A stretch of 64,000 nucleotides of DNA from Campylobacter concisus (GTDB taxonomy: Bacteria; Campylobacterota; Campylobacteria; Campylobacterales; Campylobacteraceae): positions 52,366 through 116,365 of the forward strand of contig LVWL01000017.1 in NCBI GenBank assembly GCA_002092835.1, given 5' to 3'. Within the stretch, counting starts at the first letter, position 1. Each line of letters opens with the position of its first letter. The position numbers were made by a program, and so were the translations under genes. The notes beneath the pieces are model-generated. The model did not search any database and was not told where the DNA came from. It saw nothing but the letters and a program-made list of their open reading frames with translations. This document shows positions 49,537 through 59,099 of the stretch, one piece after another.

Positions 49537-50421
49537 ATGATAAATTTAGACAAAAAATATGGAACAAGAGAGATATCTCAAAAGGAAAAACAAATAAGCG
49601 TAGAGTTTTTCAAACAAAGTAGCGGTATTAGCTATCTAAAAAGTGAAATTTTATGTAACGGCAGGATAAAAAGAGATCGTCACAAGTCTAAAAAATACCT
49701 ATTTTTAATGTTTAATGAGGCTAAAAACGATCTTTGCTTTAAACTTGATAGAAAAGAGTATATTTTAAACAAAGATGAATTTTGCATTGGGCTTGTTAAT
49801 GACGATTTTAAAGGTATCTTTGAGTATCAAAATAAATTTTATAAGACAAAAACACTACTTTTTGACGAAAGTTACGCAAATAAGCTTGAGATATTTGCTG
49901 GACTTAGATTTGATGATAAATTTGAGCTTTTAAAATACAAAAAAGATTTAGCTCAAATTTGCGTTTTAAATGAACTTGAGACGACAAATTTATATGAAGG
50001 CGCGATGAGGGAAATTTTTACCGAGTCAAAAATTTTAGAGCTTATTTACAAAAGTAAAATACGAAAAGAGAGCGAATTTTCACTTGGCAGTGATGAAGAA
50101 AAGACTCTTTTAAAGGCTAAAACGATCTTGTTAAGCCGTATGCAAAATCCTCCAAGCATCAAGGAGCTAGCTCATCTTTGTGGCACAAATGACTTTTGGC
50201 TAAAGAAAAATTTTAAGCTATTTTTCAAAGACACGATCTATCAGCTCTTAGCAAAAGAGCGCCTAAAGCTAGCTTTTACTCTTTTAGAGCAAAACGATAT
50301 CAGCATAAAAGAAGCTGCAAATATCGTAGGTTACGCAAATACTGCACATTTTGCAAAAATTTTTAAGATAAATTTTGGCTTTTTGCCAAGCAAACTCTTA
50401 AAGACAAAAAGCTACTTTTAA
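49537..50421 (+). CDS. AraC-family transcriptional regulator, PchR-like
   Basis: A 294-residue regulator. The N-terminal ligand-sensing part is followed by a double helix-turn-helix at about 195-294 (SIKELAHLCGTNDFWLKKNFKLFF, then SIKEAANIVGYANTAHFAKIFKINFGFLPSK), the AraC signature. Arrangement opposite a TonB receptor resembles PchR/YbtA-type regulators that respond to the imported siderophore. ATG 49537 follows GAGGGATAAA; a TTG twelve bases upstream is less likely. Confidence 0.88.
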   Translation: MINLDKKYGTREISQKEKQISVEFFKQSSGISYLKSEILCNGRIKRDRHKSKKYLFLMFNEAKNDLCFKLDRKEYILNKDEFCIGLVNDDFKGIFEYQNKFYKTKTLLFDESYANKLEIFAGLRFDDKFELLKYKKDLAQICVLNELETTNLYEGAMREIFTESKILELIYKSKIRKESEFSLGSDEEKTLLKAKTILLSRMQNPPSIKELAHLCGTNDFWLKKNFKLFFKDTIYQLLAKERLKLAFTLLEQNDISIKEAANIVGYANTAHFAKIFKINFGFLPSKLLKTKSYF

Positions 50422-50444
50422 ACTGCTATAAATGCCAAATTTCT

Positions 50445-50450
50445 TATAAT
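50445..50450 (+). promoter_or_regulatory. -10 box of hemW
   Basis: A consensus TATAAT in the context TTTCTTATAATCGCC lies about 25 bases before the hemW start codon. No -35 is visible. Confidence 0.6.
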
Positions 50451-50474
50451 CGCCAAAATTTTAAAGAGAGAAAT

Positions 50475-51521
50475 TTGCAAGTTTATATCCACGTACCATT
50501 TTGCGAAAGCAAATGTCCCTACTGCGCCTTTGGCTCAAGCGATGACGAATTTAACAAGGTTAGTGCCTATTTTAAGGCACTTTGCCTTGATCTAAATTTT
50601 CAGCTAAAAAGCCAAAATGTAAAAGAAATTTCTACTATCTTTTTTGGTGGCGGCACACCAAGCGCGGTAAATGTTAAATTTTATGATGAAATTTTTAGCA
50701 TTTTAGCGCCTCTTTGCACACCAGAAGCCGAGATCACACTTGAAGCAAACCCAAACTCAGCAACCCTTACTTGGCTAAAACATGTTAAAAATTTAGGCGC
50801 AAATCGCATCAGCTTTGGCGCTCAAAGTTTTTTTGAAGATAAGCTAAAATTTCTAGGACGCATTCACAGTAGGGAGCAAATTTTTAAAGCAGTTGAAAAT
50901 GCCAAGACCGCTGGCTTTAACAATATAAATTTAGACCTCATCTATGACACCAAATTTGACACTAAAAAGCGTCTTTTAGCTGAAGTGGCAAATTTAAAAA
51001 ACCTTGCTATCACGCACCTAAGTGCTTACTCGCTCACTCTTGAAGAAAGCACCCCTTTTGCTGGTAAAAAAAGTTATAAAAAAGATAGCGACAGCCTGGC
51101 TAAATTTATGATAGAGCAAATTGGGCTTGCTGGCTTTGGGCAGTATGAAATTTCAAATTACGGGCAAATTTGTAAGCACAATCTTGGCTATTGGCAAGGC
51201 AAAAATTACCTTGGTGTGGGCGCTTTTAGCGTGGGCTTCGTGGATGGCACGAGATACTACGCCAAAAATAGCATAGATGCCTACATCTCACAACCAACTT
51301 ACAGAAAAAAAGAAATTTTAAGTCAAAGCGAGCTAGTAAGAGAGCATATATTTTTAGGGCTTAGAAGCATAGTTGGCGTGGAGGCTGGACTATTAAGTGA
51401 GGCTCAGAAAAAGAGGGCGAATCTACTTGTAGAAAATGAAAAACTACTCTTTAAAAATGGCAAATTTTACAATCCAAATTTCTTACTAAGCGACGAGATC
51501 GCACTCTTTATCGAGGGCTAA
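50475..51521 (+). CDS. hemW: HemW-like radical SAM protein
   Basis: A 348-residue radical SAM protein with the cluster motif CESKCPYC (Cys10, Cys14, Cys17) right after MQVYIHVPF. It also has FFGGGTPS, LEANPNSAT, NRISFGAQSF and HLSAYSLTLEESTPF. The fourth cysteine typical of oxygen-independent coproporphyrinogen oxidase HemN is absent, so it should be HemW, a haem chaperone or transferase. The start is TTG 50475 with GAGAG upstream; no ATG fits the conserved N-terminus. Confidence 0.92.
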   Translation: MQVYIHVPFCESKCPYCAFGSSDDEFNKVSAYFKALCLDLNFQLKSQNVKEISTIFFGGGTPSAVNVKFYDEIFSILAPLCTPEAEITLEANPNSATLTWLKHVKNLGANRISFGAQSFFEDKLKFLGRIHSREQIFKAVENAKTAGFNNINLDLIYDTKFDTKKRLLAEVANLKNLAITHLSAYSLTLEESTPFAGKKSYKKDSDSLAKFMIEQIGLAGFGQYEISNYGQICKHNLGYWQGKNYLGVGAFSVGFVDGTRYYAKNSIDAYISQPTYRKKEILSQSELVREHIFLGLRSIVGVEAGLLSEAQKKRANLLVENEKLLFKNGKFYNPNFLLSDEIALFIEG

Positions 51522-51588
51522 ATTTATAAAATTTTGAGCAAAGTCAAGATAAAATACAAAGCTTAAATAAAATTTAATAGAGGCAAAA

Positions 51589-51987
51589 ATGTTTGGAATG
51601 AGTTTTTCTGAAATCTTAGTTATCGCTATTATTGCAGTGTTAGTTTTAGGTCCTGACAAGCTGCCAAGCGCGATGGTTCAGATTGCAAAATTTCTAAAAA
51701 TGTTTAAAAAAGGCATAAACGACGCAAAATCAACATTTGATCAAGAAATGAAGATAGCTGAGCTAAAAGAAGATGCTCAAAAATATAAAGAAAGCATAAC
51801 TAAAAGTACGCAAAGTGTGCGTAAAAAGCTTACTTTTGAGGAGCTTGACGAGATCAAAAAAAGCGCAAATGATATCACAAACGATATACAAAATGTCGTA
51901 AGCGATACCAAAAAAACGGTAGAAAATATACAAAATCCAACAGATTTAGTTAAAGATGCGATCTTAAACGATAAAAAAGAGGCGTAA
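51589..51987 (+). CDS. tatB: Sec-independent translocase component TatB
   Basis: A 132-residue protein with one N-terminal membrane helix (SFSEILVIAIIAVLVLGPDKLPSAMVQ). The helix is followed by an amphipathic helix and a long charged tail. The glutamate in FSEIL and the GPDKLP hinge are TatA/B signatures; the length and adjacency to tatC favour TatB. tatA is not in the window. Its stop shares one base with the tatC ATG. Confidence 0.92.
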   Translation: MFGMSFSEILVIAIIAVLVLGPDKLPSAMVQIAKFLKMFKKGINDAKSTFDQEMKIAELKEDAQKYKESITKSTQSVRKKLTFEELDEIKKSANDITNDIQNVVSDTKKTVENIQNPTDLVKDAILNDKKEA

Positions 51988-52745
51988 TGTTTGAAGAGCT
52001 AAGACCCCATTTAATCGAACTTAGAAAGAGACTTTTTATAAGCATAGTAAGCGTTTTTGTCTGCTTTGGCATCTGCTTTACATTTTGGAACCCACTGCTT
52101 GCATGGATGAGCGAACCGCTAAAACAGGTATTACCAGCTGGCTCAAATATCATATTCACTCAAATTCAAGAGCCATTTTTTACAGCGATGAAGGTTGCAT
52201 TTTTTGCTGGTGTCGTGATCGCGCTACCTATCATTTTTTGGCAGTTTTGGCTATTTGTCGCTCCTGGACTTTATGACAATGAAAAAAAATATGTGATCCC
52301 ATTTGTCATCTCAGCTTCATTTATGTTTGCGTGCGGGGCAGCATTTTGTTACTACGTGGTCATCCCACTTGGCTTTGCATTTTTGGTAAATTTTGGTGGC
52401 CAGCTCTTTACGGCACTACCAAGCATTGGCGAGTATGTCGGTTTTTTTGCAAAACTACTAATTGGCTTTGGAATTTCATTTGAGCTACCAGTCATTACAT
52501 TTTTCTTAGCAAAGATCGGACTTGTCGATGACAAGATGCTAAAAGATTACTTCAGATACGCTGTTGTTATCATCTTTATCTTTGCAGCTATCGTTACACC
52601 ACCTGATGTGATAAGTCAAGTCTTAATGGCGCTACCACTCATCGGACTTTATGGAATTTCAATATTCGTCGCTAAAAGAGCTAACAAGAGCGACGATGAA
52701 GACGAAAAAGAAGAACAAGACAGCGACGTAGCAAGCGATGAGTAA
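51987..52745 (+). CDS. tatC: Sec-independent translocase component TatC
   Basis: A 252-residue protein with six membrane helices. It starts MFEELRPHLIELRKRLF and has QIQEPFFTAMKVAFFAG, FSFELPVITFFLAK and FRYAVVIIFIFAAIVTPPD, all conserved in TatC, the twin-arginine receptor. The C-terminus is acidic (DDEDEKEEQDSD). The window holds a likely substrate, the RR-signal transglutaminase-like protein at 24501-25580. Confidence 0.96.
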   Translation: MFEELRPHLIELRKRLFISIVSVFVCFGICFTFWNPLLAWMSEPLKQVLPAGSNIIFTQIQEPFFTAMKVAFFAGVVIALPIIFWQFWLFVAPGLYDNEKKYVIPFVISASFMFACGAAFCYYVVIPLGFAFLVNFGGQLFTALPSIGEYVGFFAKLLIGFGISFELPVITFFLAKIGLVDDKMLKDYFRYAVVIIFIFAAIVTPPDVISQVLMALPLIGLYGISIFVAKRANKSDDEDEKEEQDSDVASDE

Positions 52746-53760
52746 TATAAACGACGTCTCAAGTTATGATTATTTTTTGCCAGAAGAGCTCATCGCAAAG
52801 GAGCCAGTTTTGCCAAAAGAAGAGGCAAGACTGCTTGTCTATTTTAAAAATACAAAAGAGATAAAACACTACAAATTTAAAGATCTCTCCAGCCTCATCC
52901 CAGAGGACGCAGCGGTCATTTTTAATAACACAAAAGTTATCAAAGCTCGCATTTTAGGACAAAAAGAAAGCGGCGGGGCTTGCGAAGTGATGCTAAACCA
53001 GCCCATAGGCGAAAATAAATTTAGCATCTATATAAGAGGCAAAGTAAGTGCTGGTAGTGTTTTAAATTTTCCTGATAATCTAAAAGTAAATGTGCTTGAG
53101 CTAAATGATGATGGCACAAGAGTGGTAAATTTTACGCAAAATGGCGTTTTGCTTGATAATGTTCACCTTTTTAGTGAGCTTGAAAAGTTCGGTCATGTTC
53201 CACTTCCGCCATACATTAAAAGAGCCGATACAAAGGATGATGAGAGCTGGTATCAAAGCATATTTGCCAAAAATAGTGGTGCAGTGGCAGCTCCGACAGC
53301 TAGCCTTCACATAAGTGAACAAATGCTAGAGCAGATAAAAGCAAAGCATGAAGTAGCCTACATTACGCTTCACGTTGGCGCTGGGACATTTAAAGGCGTA
53401 GAGTGCCAAAATATAAATGACCATAAAATGCACTCAGAATTTTACGAGCTAAGCGAGCAAGCTCAAGAGATTATAAATTCTAATAAACCAATCCTTGGCG
53501 TTGGTACGACGGTTACTAGATGTGTTGAAGAATTTGCAAGGAGCAAGCAAGTAAGCGGCTTTTGTAAGTTATTTTTAAACCTAAATAATAAACCAATTAG
53601 ACAAAACTACCTTCTTACAAATTTTCATCTACCAAAATCAACTCTAATAATGCTAGTTACCAGCTTTATAGGGCTTGAAGAGACGATGAGAATTTATAAA
53701 ACGGCAGTTGATGAAAAGTATAAATTTTACTCATACGGCGACGGAATGTTGATAATATGA
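52738..53760 (+). CDS. queA: S-adenosylmethionine:tRNA ribosyltransferase-isomerase QueA
   Basis: A 340-residue enzyme that makes epoxyqueuosine in tRNA from the preQ1 precursor. The signatures DYFLPEELIAKEPV, IFNNTKVIKARILG, APTASLHISEQML, HVGAGTFKGVE and TNFHLPKSTLIMLVTSF are present. It overlaps tatC by eight bases and the following unknown gene by four (ATGA). The order hemW-tatB-tatC-queA is as I recall for C. jejuni Cj0577c-Cj0580c. Confidence 0.96.
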   Translation: MSNINDVSSYDYFLPEELIAKEPVLPKEEARLLVYFKNTKEIKHYKFKDLSSLIPEDAAVIFNNTKVIKARILGQKESGGACEVMLNQPIGENKFSIYIRGKVSAGSVLNFPDNLKVNVLELNDDGTRVVNFTQNGVLLDNVHLFSELEKFGHVPLPPYIKRADTKDDESWYQSIFAKNSGAVAAPTASLHISEQMLEQIKAKHEVAYITLHVGAGTFKGVECQNINDHKMHSEFYELSEQAQEIINSNKPILGVGTTVTRCVEEFARSKQVSGFCKLFLNLNNKPIRQNYLLTNFHLPKSTLIMLVTSFIGLEETMRIYKTAVDEKYKFYSYGDGMLII

Positions 53761-54557
53761 AAGATAAGCCTATCGATATCATAAACAGAATGGAAATTTT
53801 CCTTAGTGCCATATACCAAGATGCGCAAGATACTAAAAATTCCATCATTTTTAGCTACGATCCAAGTTATCCAAGGTTTTTAAAATTTGATGCTACAAAT
53901 CTCATAAAAACACTTGAAAATATTTGCAAATTTTTCCTTTACTCTACCGAATATACAGACATTTATATTCTCTTTCAGCTTAAAAATTATAGTCCCAAAT
54001 CTGTACATTTTGACATTAAGATAAAATCTAGCCATAGCGTAATGAGACCAAGTCATTATTATCTCAGCAAGATAAATGACTATCTAAAAAAAGCAAATGA
54101 ATCTATGATCTCTCATAATGATGGAGAATTTTTAATATCTTTTAGCGCGGCACTAACGGGCGATAGAGCCATCCAAAGACAAATAAATATCAAAAATCAA
54201 ACAAATACAAATATCTTAGTTGCTTGCGATGACGATGCTTTGTTTGACACCATTAGTGCTCAGATAAATTTTTTAGGTCTAAAGGTTATCGGTAAAAACG
54301 ACATTAGTAATCTAATGAGACATATAAAAGATTCTATTTTTACCCCATTTGTTATCTTTATCGATAGTAAAATTTTAAAAAATGAAGCGATGCTAGAAGA
54401 TATACTTGAGTTTAAAAATATTAAGAATTTTCGTATCGTAGCCATTTGCAAAAACGATGAGTCGGCTAACGATCTGCCAAATCATGTCACGGTATTAAAG
54501 CAGCCTTTTAGCACAGATAGCTTTCAGCTAGCTTTTAAAAATTCACTCGAGAAATAG
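53757..54557 (+). CDS. Unknown protein with degenerate receiver-like C-terminal domain
   Basis: A 266-residue soluble protein. Residues about 150-266 look like a response-regulator receiver fold: an acidic start (NILVACDDDALFDTI), a central FIDSK segment where the phospho-acceptor Asp would lie, and a C-terminal VLKQPF matching the conserved Lys-Pro-Phe. The Thr/Ser position appears to be occupied by Cys (IVAICKND). The N-terminal part (about 30-130: LENICKFFLYSTE, IYILFQLKNYSP, ANESMISHNDG) vaguely recalls a histidine-kinase ATPase domain without its G boxes. It is coupled to queA, with no kinase adjacent. A phosphorylation-independent scaffold is possible; the function is unknown. Confidence 0.55.
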   Translation: MKDKPIDIINRMEIFLSAIYQDAQDTKNSIIFSYDPSYPRFLKFDATNLIKTLENICKFFLYSTEYTDIYILFQLKNYSPKSVHFDIKIKSSHSVMRPSHYYLSKINDYLKKANESMISHNDGEFLISFSAALTGDRAIQRQINIKNQTNTNILVACDDDALFDTISAQINFLGLKVIGKNDISNLMRHIKDSIFTPFVIFIDSKILKNEAMLEDILEFKNIKNFRIVAICKNDESANDLPNHVTVLKQPFSTDSFQLAFKNSLEK

Positions 54558-54572
54558 ACCGATTTTTACTTT

Positions 54573-54956
54573 TTAATTTATCCCAAGATATCTTTTTAAA
54601 ATAATAGTGGCTGAAATGCTATCTAGCCTACCATCTCGCTTTGTATTGGCGTAAATTTCACTAGCTTCACTGCTGCTAAAGGCTTCATCTTGATAGACAA
54701 TATTTGCCTTTACATCAAGAAGTGAAACAAAATGCTCGATGCGTCTTCTCATCTCATCTTCGCTACTACCGCCGATTGGCACACCCACTACTAGCGTATC
54801 TGGGGCATATTCATTTACCTTTTGGTTCACATCTCTTGCGGCTTGATTTCTATTTTTTCTAAGCACTGGCTCAAGCGGAGTCACGATCTCGCCAAAACCA
54901 AAGGCAAGTCCTATTCGCTTTAGCCCAACATCAATAGCCATAAATTTCTCTCTCAT
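54573..54956 (-). CDS. ruvX: Holliday junction resolvase-like RuvX (YqgF)
   Basis: A 127-residue RNase H-fold nuclease involved in 16S rRNA precursor processing and possibly recombination. It shows MAIDVGLKRIGLAFG, VVGVPIGGSSEDEMRRRIEHF, YQDEAFSSSEASEIY and the final DSISATIILKRYL. Its length is normal. ATG 54956 overlaps the dprA stop by four bases. It is convergent with the queA operon across a 15-base gap with no clear terminator. Confidence 0.93.
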   Translation of the reverse strand: MREKFMAIDVGLKRIGLAFGFGEIVTPLEPVLRKNRNQAARDVNQKVNEYAPDTLVVGVPIGGSSEDEMRRRIEHFVSLLDVKANIVYQDEAFSSSEASEIYANTKRDGRLDSISATIILKRYLGIN

Positions 54957-55723
54957 AGCAAGCTCTTTACTCTTAGATTTGAAATTTCAACTAGCCCTTC
55001 AAGCTCGTACTCATAGATGATATCACCAAATTTTGCTAAAACTTCATCAAGACTTACACCATTTTTACAAAATTTTAAAATCTCGTCACTAGTTTTTTCT
55101 TGCTCTTTTATCTCACCAAAAAGTGAAGCAAATTTATGATAGTCATCAATAAGCTCGGCTTTTTTATTTGCAAGCAAAAAATTTGTCCCATCGCTTTCAC
55201 CTATGCGTTGTGGCAGTACATAAACTGGAATTTTAAGCTCGTTTGCAAGCCTTGCACTTTGCATAGAGCCACTTTTAAGATCAGCTTGCGCGACGACTAG
55301 AGCTTCACAAAGCCCCACAACTATGCGGTTTCGCTCTAAAAATCTATAAGCAAGTGGCGGCTCACCTTCATCATACTCACTAAGAGCCAAGGCTTTTTCA
55401 TAAATTTCTTTTATTGCCACTTTATTTTGGCTTGGATAGATGGTGTCAAGTCCGCTCGCAAAAATACCAATCGTTCGTGGCATAGCGGCTTTATGAGCTG
55501 TGATATCAACGCCGATTGCTCCACCACTTACCACGCAGACGTTTGCACTTTTTAGTGCTGCGCAAAGTGCCGTAACGCACTCTTTTGTATAAACACTTGC
55601 CTTTCTTGAGCCAACAACCGCGATCTTTGGTAAGGATAAAAGCGAAGTATCTCCGATAAAATTTAGCTGTTTTGGTGGATTTTTTAGTCTATTTAGTGGC
55701 TCTGGGATAAAGTCAAGTCTCAT
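54953..55723 (-). CDS. dprA: DNA-processing protein DprA
   Basis: A 256-residue Rossmann-fold protein that loads RecA on incoming single-stranded DNA in natural transformation. The core IAVVGSRKAS, VVSGGAIGVDITAHKAAM, GLDTIYPSQN and RFLERNRIVVGLCEALVV is complete. It is shorter than E. coli DprA because it lacks N- and C-terminal domains, as in other Campylobacter. It overlaps both neighbours by four bases. Confidence 0.94.
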   Translation of the reverse strand: MRLDFIPEPLNRLKNPPKQLNFIGDTSLLSLPKIAVVGSRKASVYTKECVTALCAALKSANVCVVSGGAIGVDITAHKAAMPRTIGIFASGLDTIYPSQNKVAIKEIYEKALALSEYDEGEPPLAYRFLERNRIVVGLCEALVVAQADLKSGSMQSARLANELKIPVYVLPQRIGESDGTNFLLANKKAELIDDYHKFASLFGEIKEQEKTSDEILKFCKNGVSLDEVLAKFGDIIYEYELEGLVEISNLRVKSLL

Positions 55724-57111
55724 AAAATATCTTTTAAATAAACCACATCAACATCTTTTAAAAGATTATTTTTACTCTCTTTTATCACTGCGATCGTATT
55801 TTTCTTTGGATGTCCAATGGCGATCGCATAGCCTCTTTTTTTAGCCAAATTTACAGCAGCCACAAGCTCACGCCTAACAGCACTAGCCGATGGATCGTCG
55901 TCTAAAAATATATCTCTTGAAATGTATGGCTGATTATGTTTTTTTGCAGCTCTTGCTACTGCGGTTTGAGCGATAGTTTTGCTATCAACAAAGACAAAGC
56001 CCTGCTGTATCAGCGCCCTATATGCCTTATCCATAGCGTCAAAATCGCTTGTAAAGCGTGATCCTGTGTGGTTGTTTGTATATTTTGCACGCGGGAAGTC
56101 TTTGCGTATCCTTTTTATCTTTTCGTGCATGCTCTCAAAACTCTCGTTGATCGTGAGAGTGCCTATCTCTGGACTATCAAAGTGTTTCGCTTGCATCGGA
56201 AGATGTATCATATAAAACTCAAATGTTCTTGCGATATTTGGAGTGTCTGGATGAGTCTTTGTCGCTGGAAAAATAGACGGTGTGATTTTTAGGCCAAGTG
56301 ATTTTATCATACTTGCATGTTCAAATGTCGCCACATCGTCTATTATGATAACGAGCTTTGCGTGCCCTTTTATGCTGGCATTTGGCGTAAAAGGTACCGC
56401 TTCAAAGCTATCTTTTTTTATATTCTTTTCTTCATATTTTGTTTTTTCTATCTTTTTGGTAGTTAAATTTTCAGCTTTTTTAGCTGACTCGACTTTTGTG
56501 TTCTCGCTTTTGAATTTTTCTTTTTTTTCTATTTCAGTGCTTTTATTTTGATCGACTTTTACTTCAAAATTTTGAGGTTTTAACTCGGTTTTTTGTTCGG
56601 TTTTTGAGCTATAAAATGGCTCTATCTTTTGTTCATTTTCTATTACACTAGGCTCTGTATTTTTATAACTTGCAAGTAAATTTTTAGTATCGTTTTGCTC
56701 TTTTTTTATCTCTTCTTTTTTGGCTTCACTCTTTACTTCAGCTATCTTTTTTTGCTCTTTTGGCTCAACTTTTGAATTTAAAGCAAGCTCACTTTTATGC
56801 TTAGGATCGGTAAAAATTTTACTTAAATTTTCATCTTCATCAAATTTTAGAGGGTATTTTCTCTTTTCGTACTCTTGCTTTTTCTCTTTACTAGCAATCT
56901 TTGGCTCAGCTTTTTTTAGAATTTGCTTCTCTATCTTTGGCTCATTTGCTTTGCTTATCTGTTCTGCACCATTATTTTTTATACTAAGAGCCACGCTAAG
57001 TGCTATTATCAAAATTGCCGCGATAATACCTATACCAAGATAGGTTTTATTGTGAGAGCGACCTGCACTCTTTTTTGTAGGTCGCTTCTTTGTAGTCTTT
57101 TTTTCGCTCAA
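55720..57111 (-). CDS. Divergent polysaccharide deacetylase family protein with long charged linker
   Basis: A 463-residue protein. After a basic N-terminus, a membrane helix at about 24-44 anchors it. Residues about 55-245 are a Lys/Glu-rich low-complexity stretch that would span the periplasm. The C-terminal domain (about 250-463) is the DUF610/YibQ-type deacetylase (HAKLVIIIDDVA, LKITPSIFPATKTHPDT, HLPMQAKHFD, NNHTGSRFTSD, AIGHPKKNTI). Metal-binding Asp and His residues are visible (IIDDV, NNHTGS, GHPKK). The substrate is presumably a cell-envelope sugar. The gene order ilvC-this-dprA-ruvX is as in C. jejuni Cj0632-Cj0635. Confidence 0.85.
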   Translation of the reverse strand: MSEKKTTKKRPTKKSAGRSHNKTYLGIGIIAAILIIALSVALSIKNNGAEQISKANEPKIEKQILKKAEPKIASKEKKQEYEKRKYPLKFDEDENLSKIFTDPKHKSELALNSKVEPKEQKKIAEVKSEAKKEEIKKEQNDTKNLLASYKNTEPSVIENEQKIEPFYSSKTEQKTELKPQNFEVKVDQNKSTEIEKKEKFKSENTKVESAKKAENLTTKKIEKTKYEEKNIKKDSFEAVPFTPNASIKGHAKLVIIIDDVATFEHASMIKSLGLKITPSIFPATKTHPDTPNIARTFEFYMIHLPMQAKHFDSPEIGTLTINESFESMHEKIKRIRKDFPRAKYTNNHTGSRFTSDFDAMDKAYRALIQQGFVFVDSKTIAQTAVARAAKKHNQPYISRDIFLDDDPSASAVRRELVAAVNLAKKRGYAIAIGHPKKNTIAVIKESKNNLLKDVDVVYLKDIL

Positions 57112-57114
57112 GGC

Positions 57115-58167
<1,053 letters not shown>

Positions 58168-58280
58168 TTATAACTTTAGCCAGCAAAAATTCGGCTGAAA
58201 CGTGCAGAAACTAATTTTAAGTTTTATGATAATTTATTTTGCTAAAATACGCTGAAAATTCAATAAAAAGAGATAACTCA

Positions 58281-59099
58281 ATGAATGAATCAGTTTTTAA
58301 AAAGATCAAAGCACTTCCACCACTAGATGACACAGTTATACAAATTCAACGCCTACACGCGGATGAAAACAGCTCAATAAGCGATCTTACAAAAGTAGTC
58401 GAAAAAGATCCGATGCTAACAGCAAATATCCTACGTTCTGCAAACTCTCCACTTTATGGATTTTCTCAAGAGATTACAACTATTGCAAGAGCTATTTCTC
58501 TTTTTGGTATGGCTACTATTCGAGGTTTTGCGCTTTCAAGTACGATTAAAAAGAGTTTTTCTATAAATTTAGAGCCTTATGGCATTACTACACAAGATTT
58601 TTTAAATATCTCGATAATACAAAATGCACTGATGTACAATTGGCATTCTAAAGTTAATCCTAAAAGCTTAGAAATTCTCTCTCCAGCTTCATTTATGCTT
58701 GAGATTGGCAAAATAGTTCTTGCTCATGAATTAGCTGAAAATAAGCAAGACGTCGAATTTAGAGAAAAACTTAAAAATATATCTAGCCCAATCGATCTTG
58801 CCCTATTTGAAACAGAAATTTTAGATATGTCAAATGAAGAAGTTACAGCTAAAATTTTTGAACAATGGAACCTTGAGACAGAGCTTAGCAGCTCAATACT
58901 CTATTCAAATAATCCAGAAGAGGCACCAGATCATATAAAAGACTATGCAAAAGCCCTAAAAGTGATAAAAACAGCTGTAAATATCTTTAATCAACTTGAT
59001 GATATAAGCATACAAAATACCCTACCTCTTCTTGACGAATACGGCTTTGGACATGATACGTTTTTAATGGCTGTTGCTAAAGTCAAAGATAATTTGTGA
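58281..59099 (+). CDS. HDOD domain-containing protein
   Basis: A 272-residue protein consisting of an HDOD domain (about 10-200: IKALPPLDDTVIQIQRLHADENSSISDLTKVVEKDPMLTANILRSANSPLYGF, then ISRAISLFGMATIRGFAL). HDOD proteins are HD-GYP-like folds lacking catalytic residues and act in signalling. ATG 58281 has AAAGAGATA upstream; an in-frame TTG at 58239 lacks a ribosome site. It overlaps rnr by four bases. Confidence 0.88.
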   Translation: MNESVFKKIKALPPLDDTVIQIQRLHADENSSISDLTKVVEKDPMLTANILRSANSPLYGFSQEITTIARAISLFGMATIRGFALSSTIKKSFSINLEPYGITTQDFLNISIIQNALMYNWHSKVNPKSLEILSPASFMLEIGKIVLAHELAENKQDVEFREKLKNISSPIDLALFETEILDMSNEEVTAKIFEQWNLETELSSSILYSNNPEEAPDHIKDYAKALKVIKTAVNIFNQLDDISIQNTLPLLDEYGFGHDTFLMAVAKVKDNL

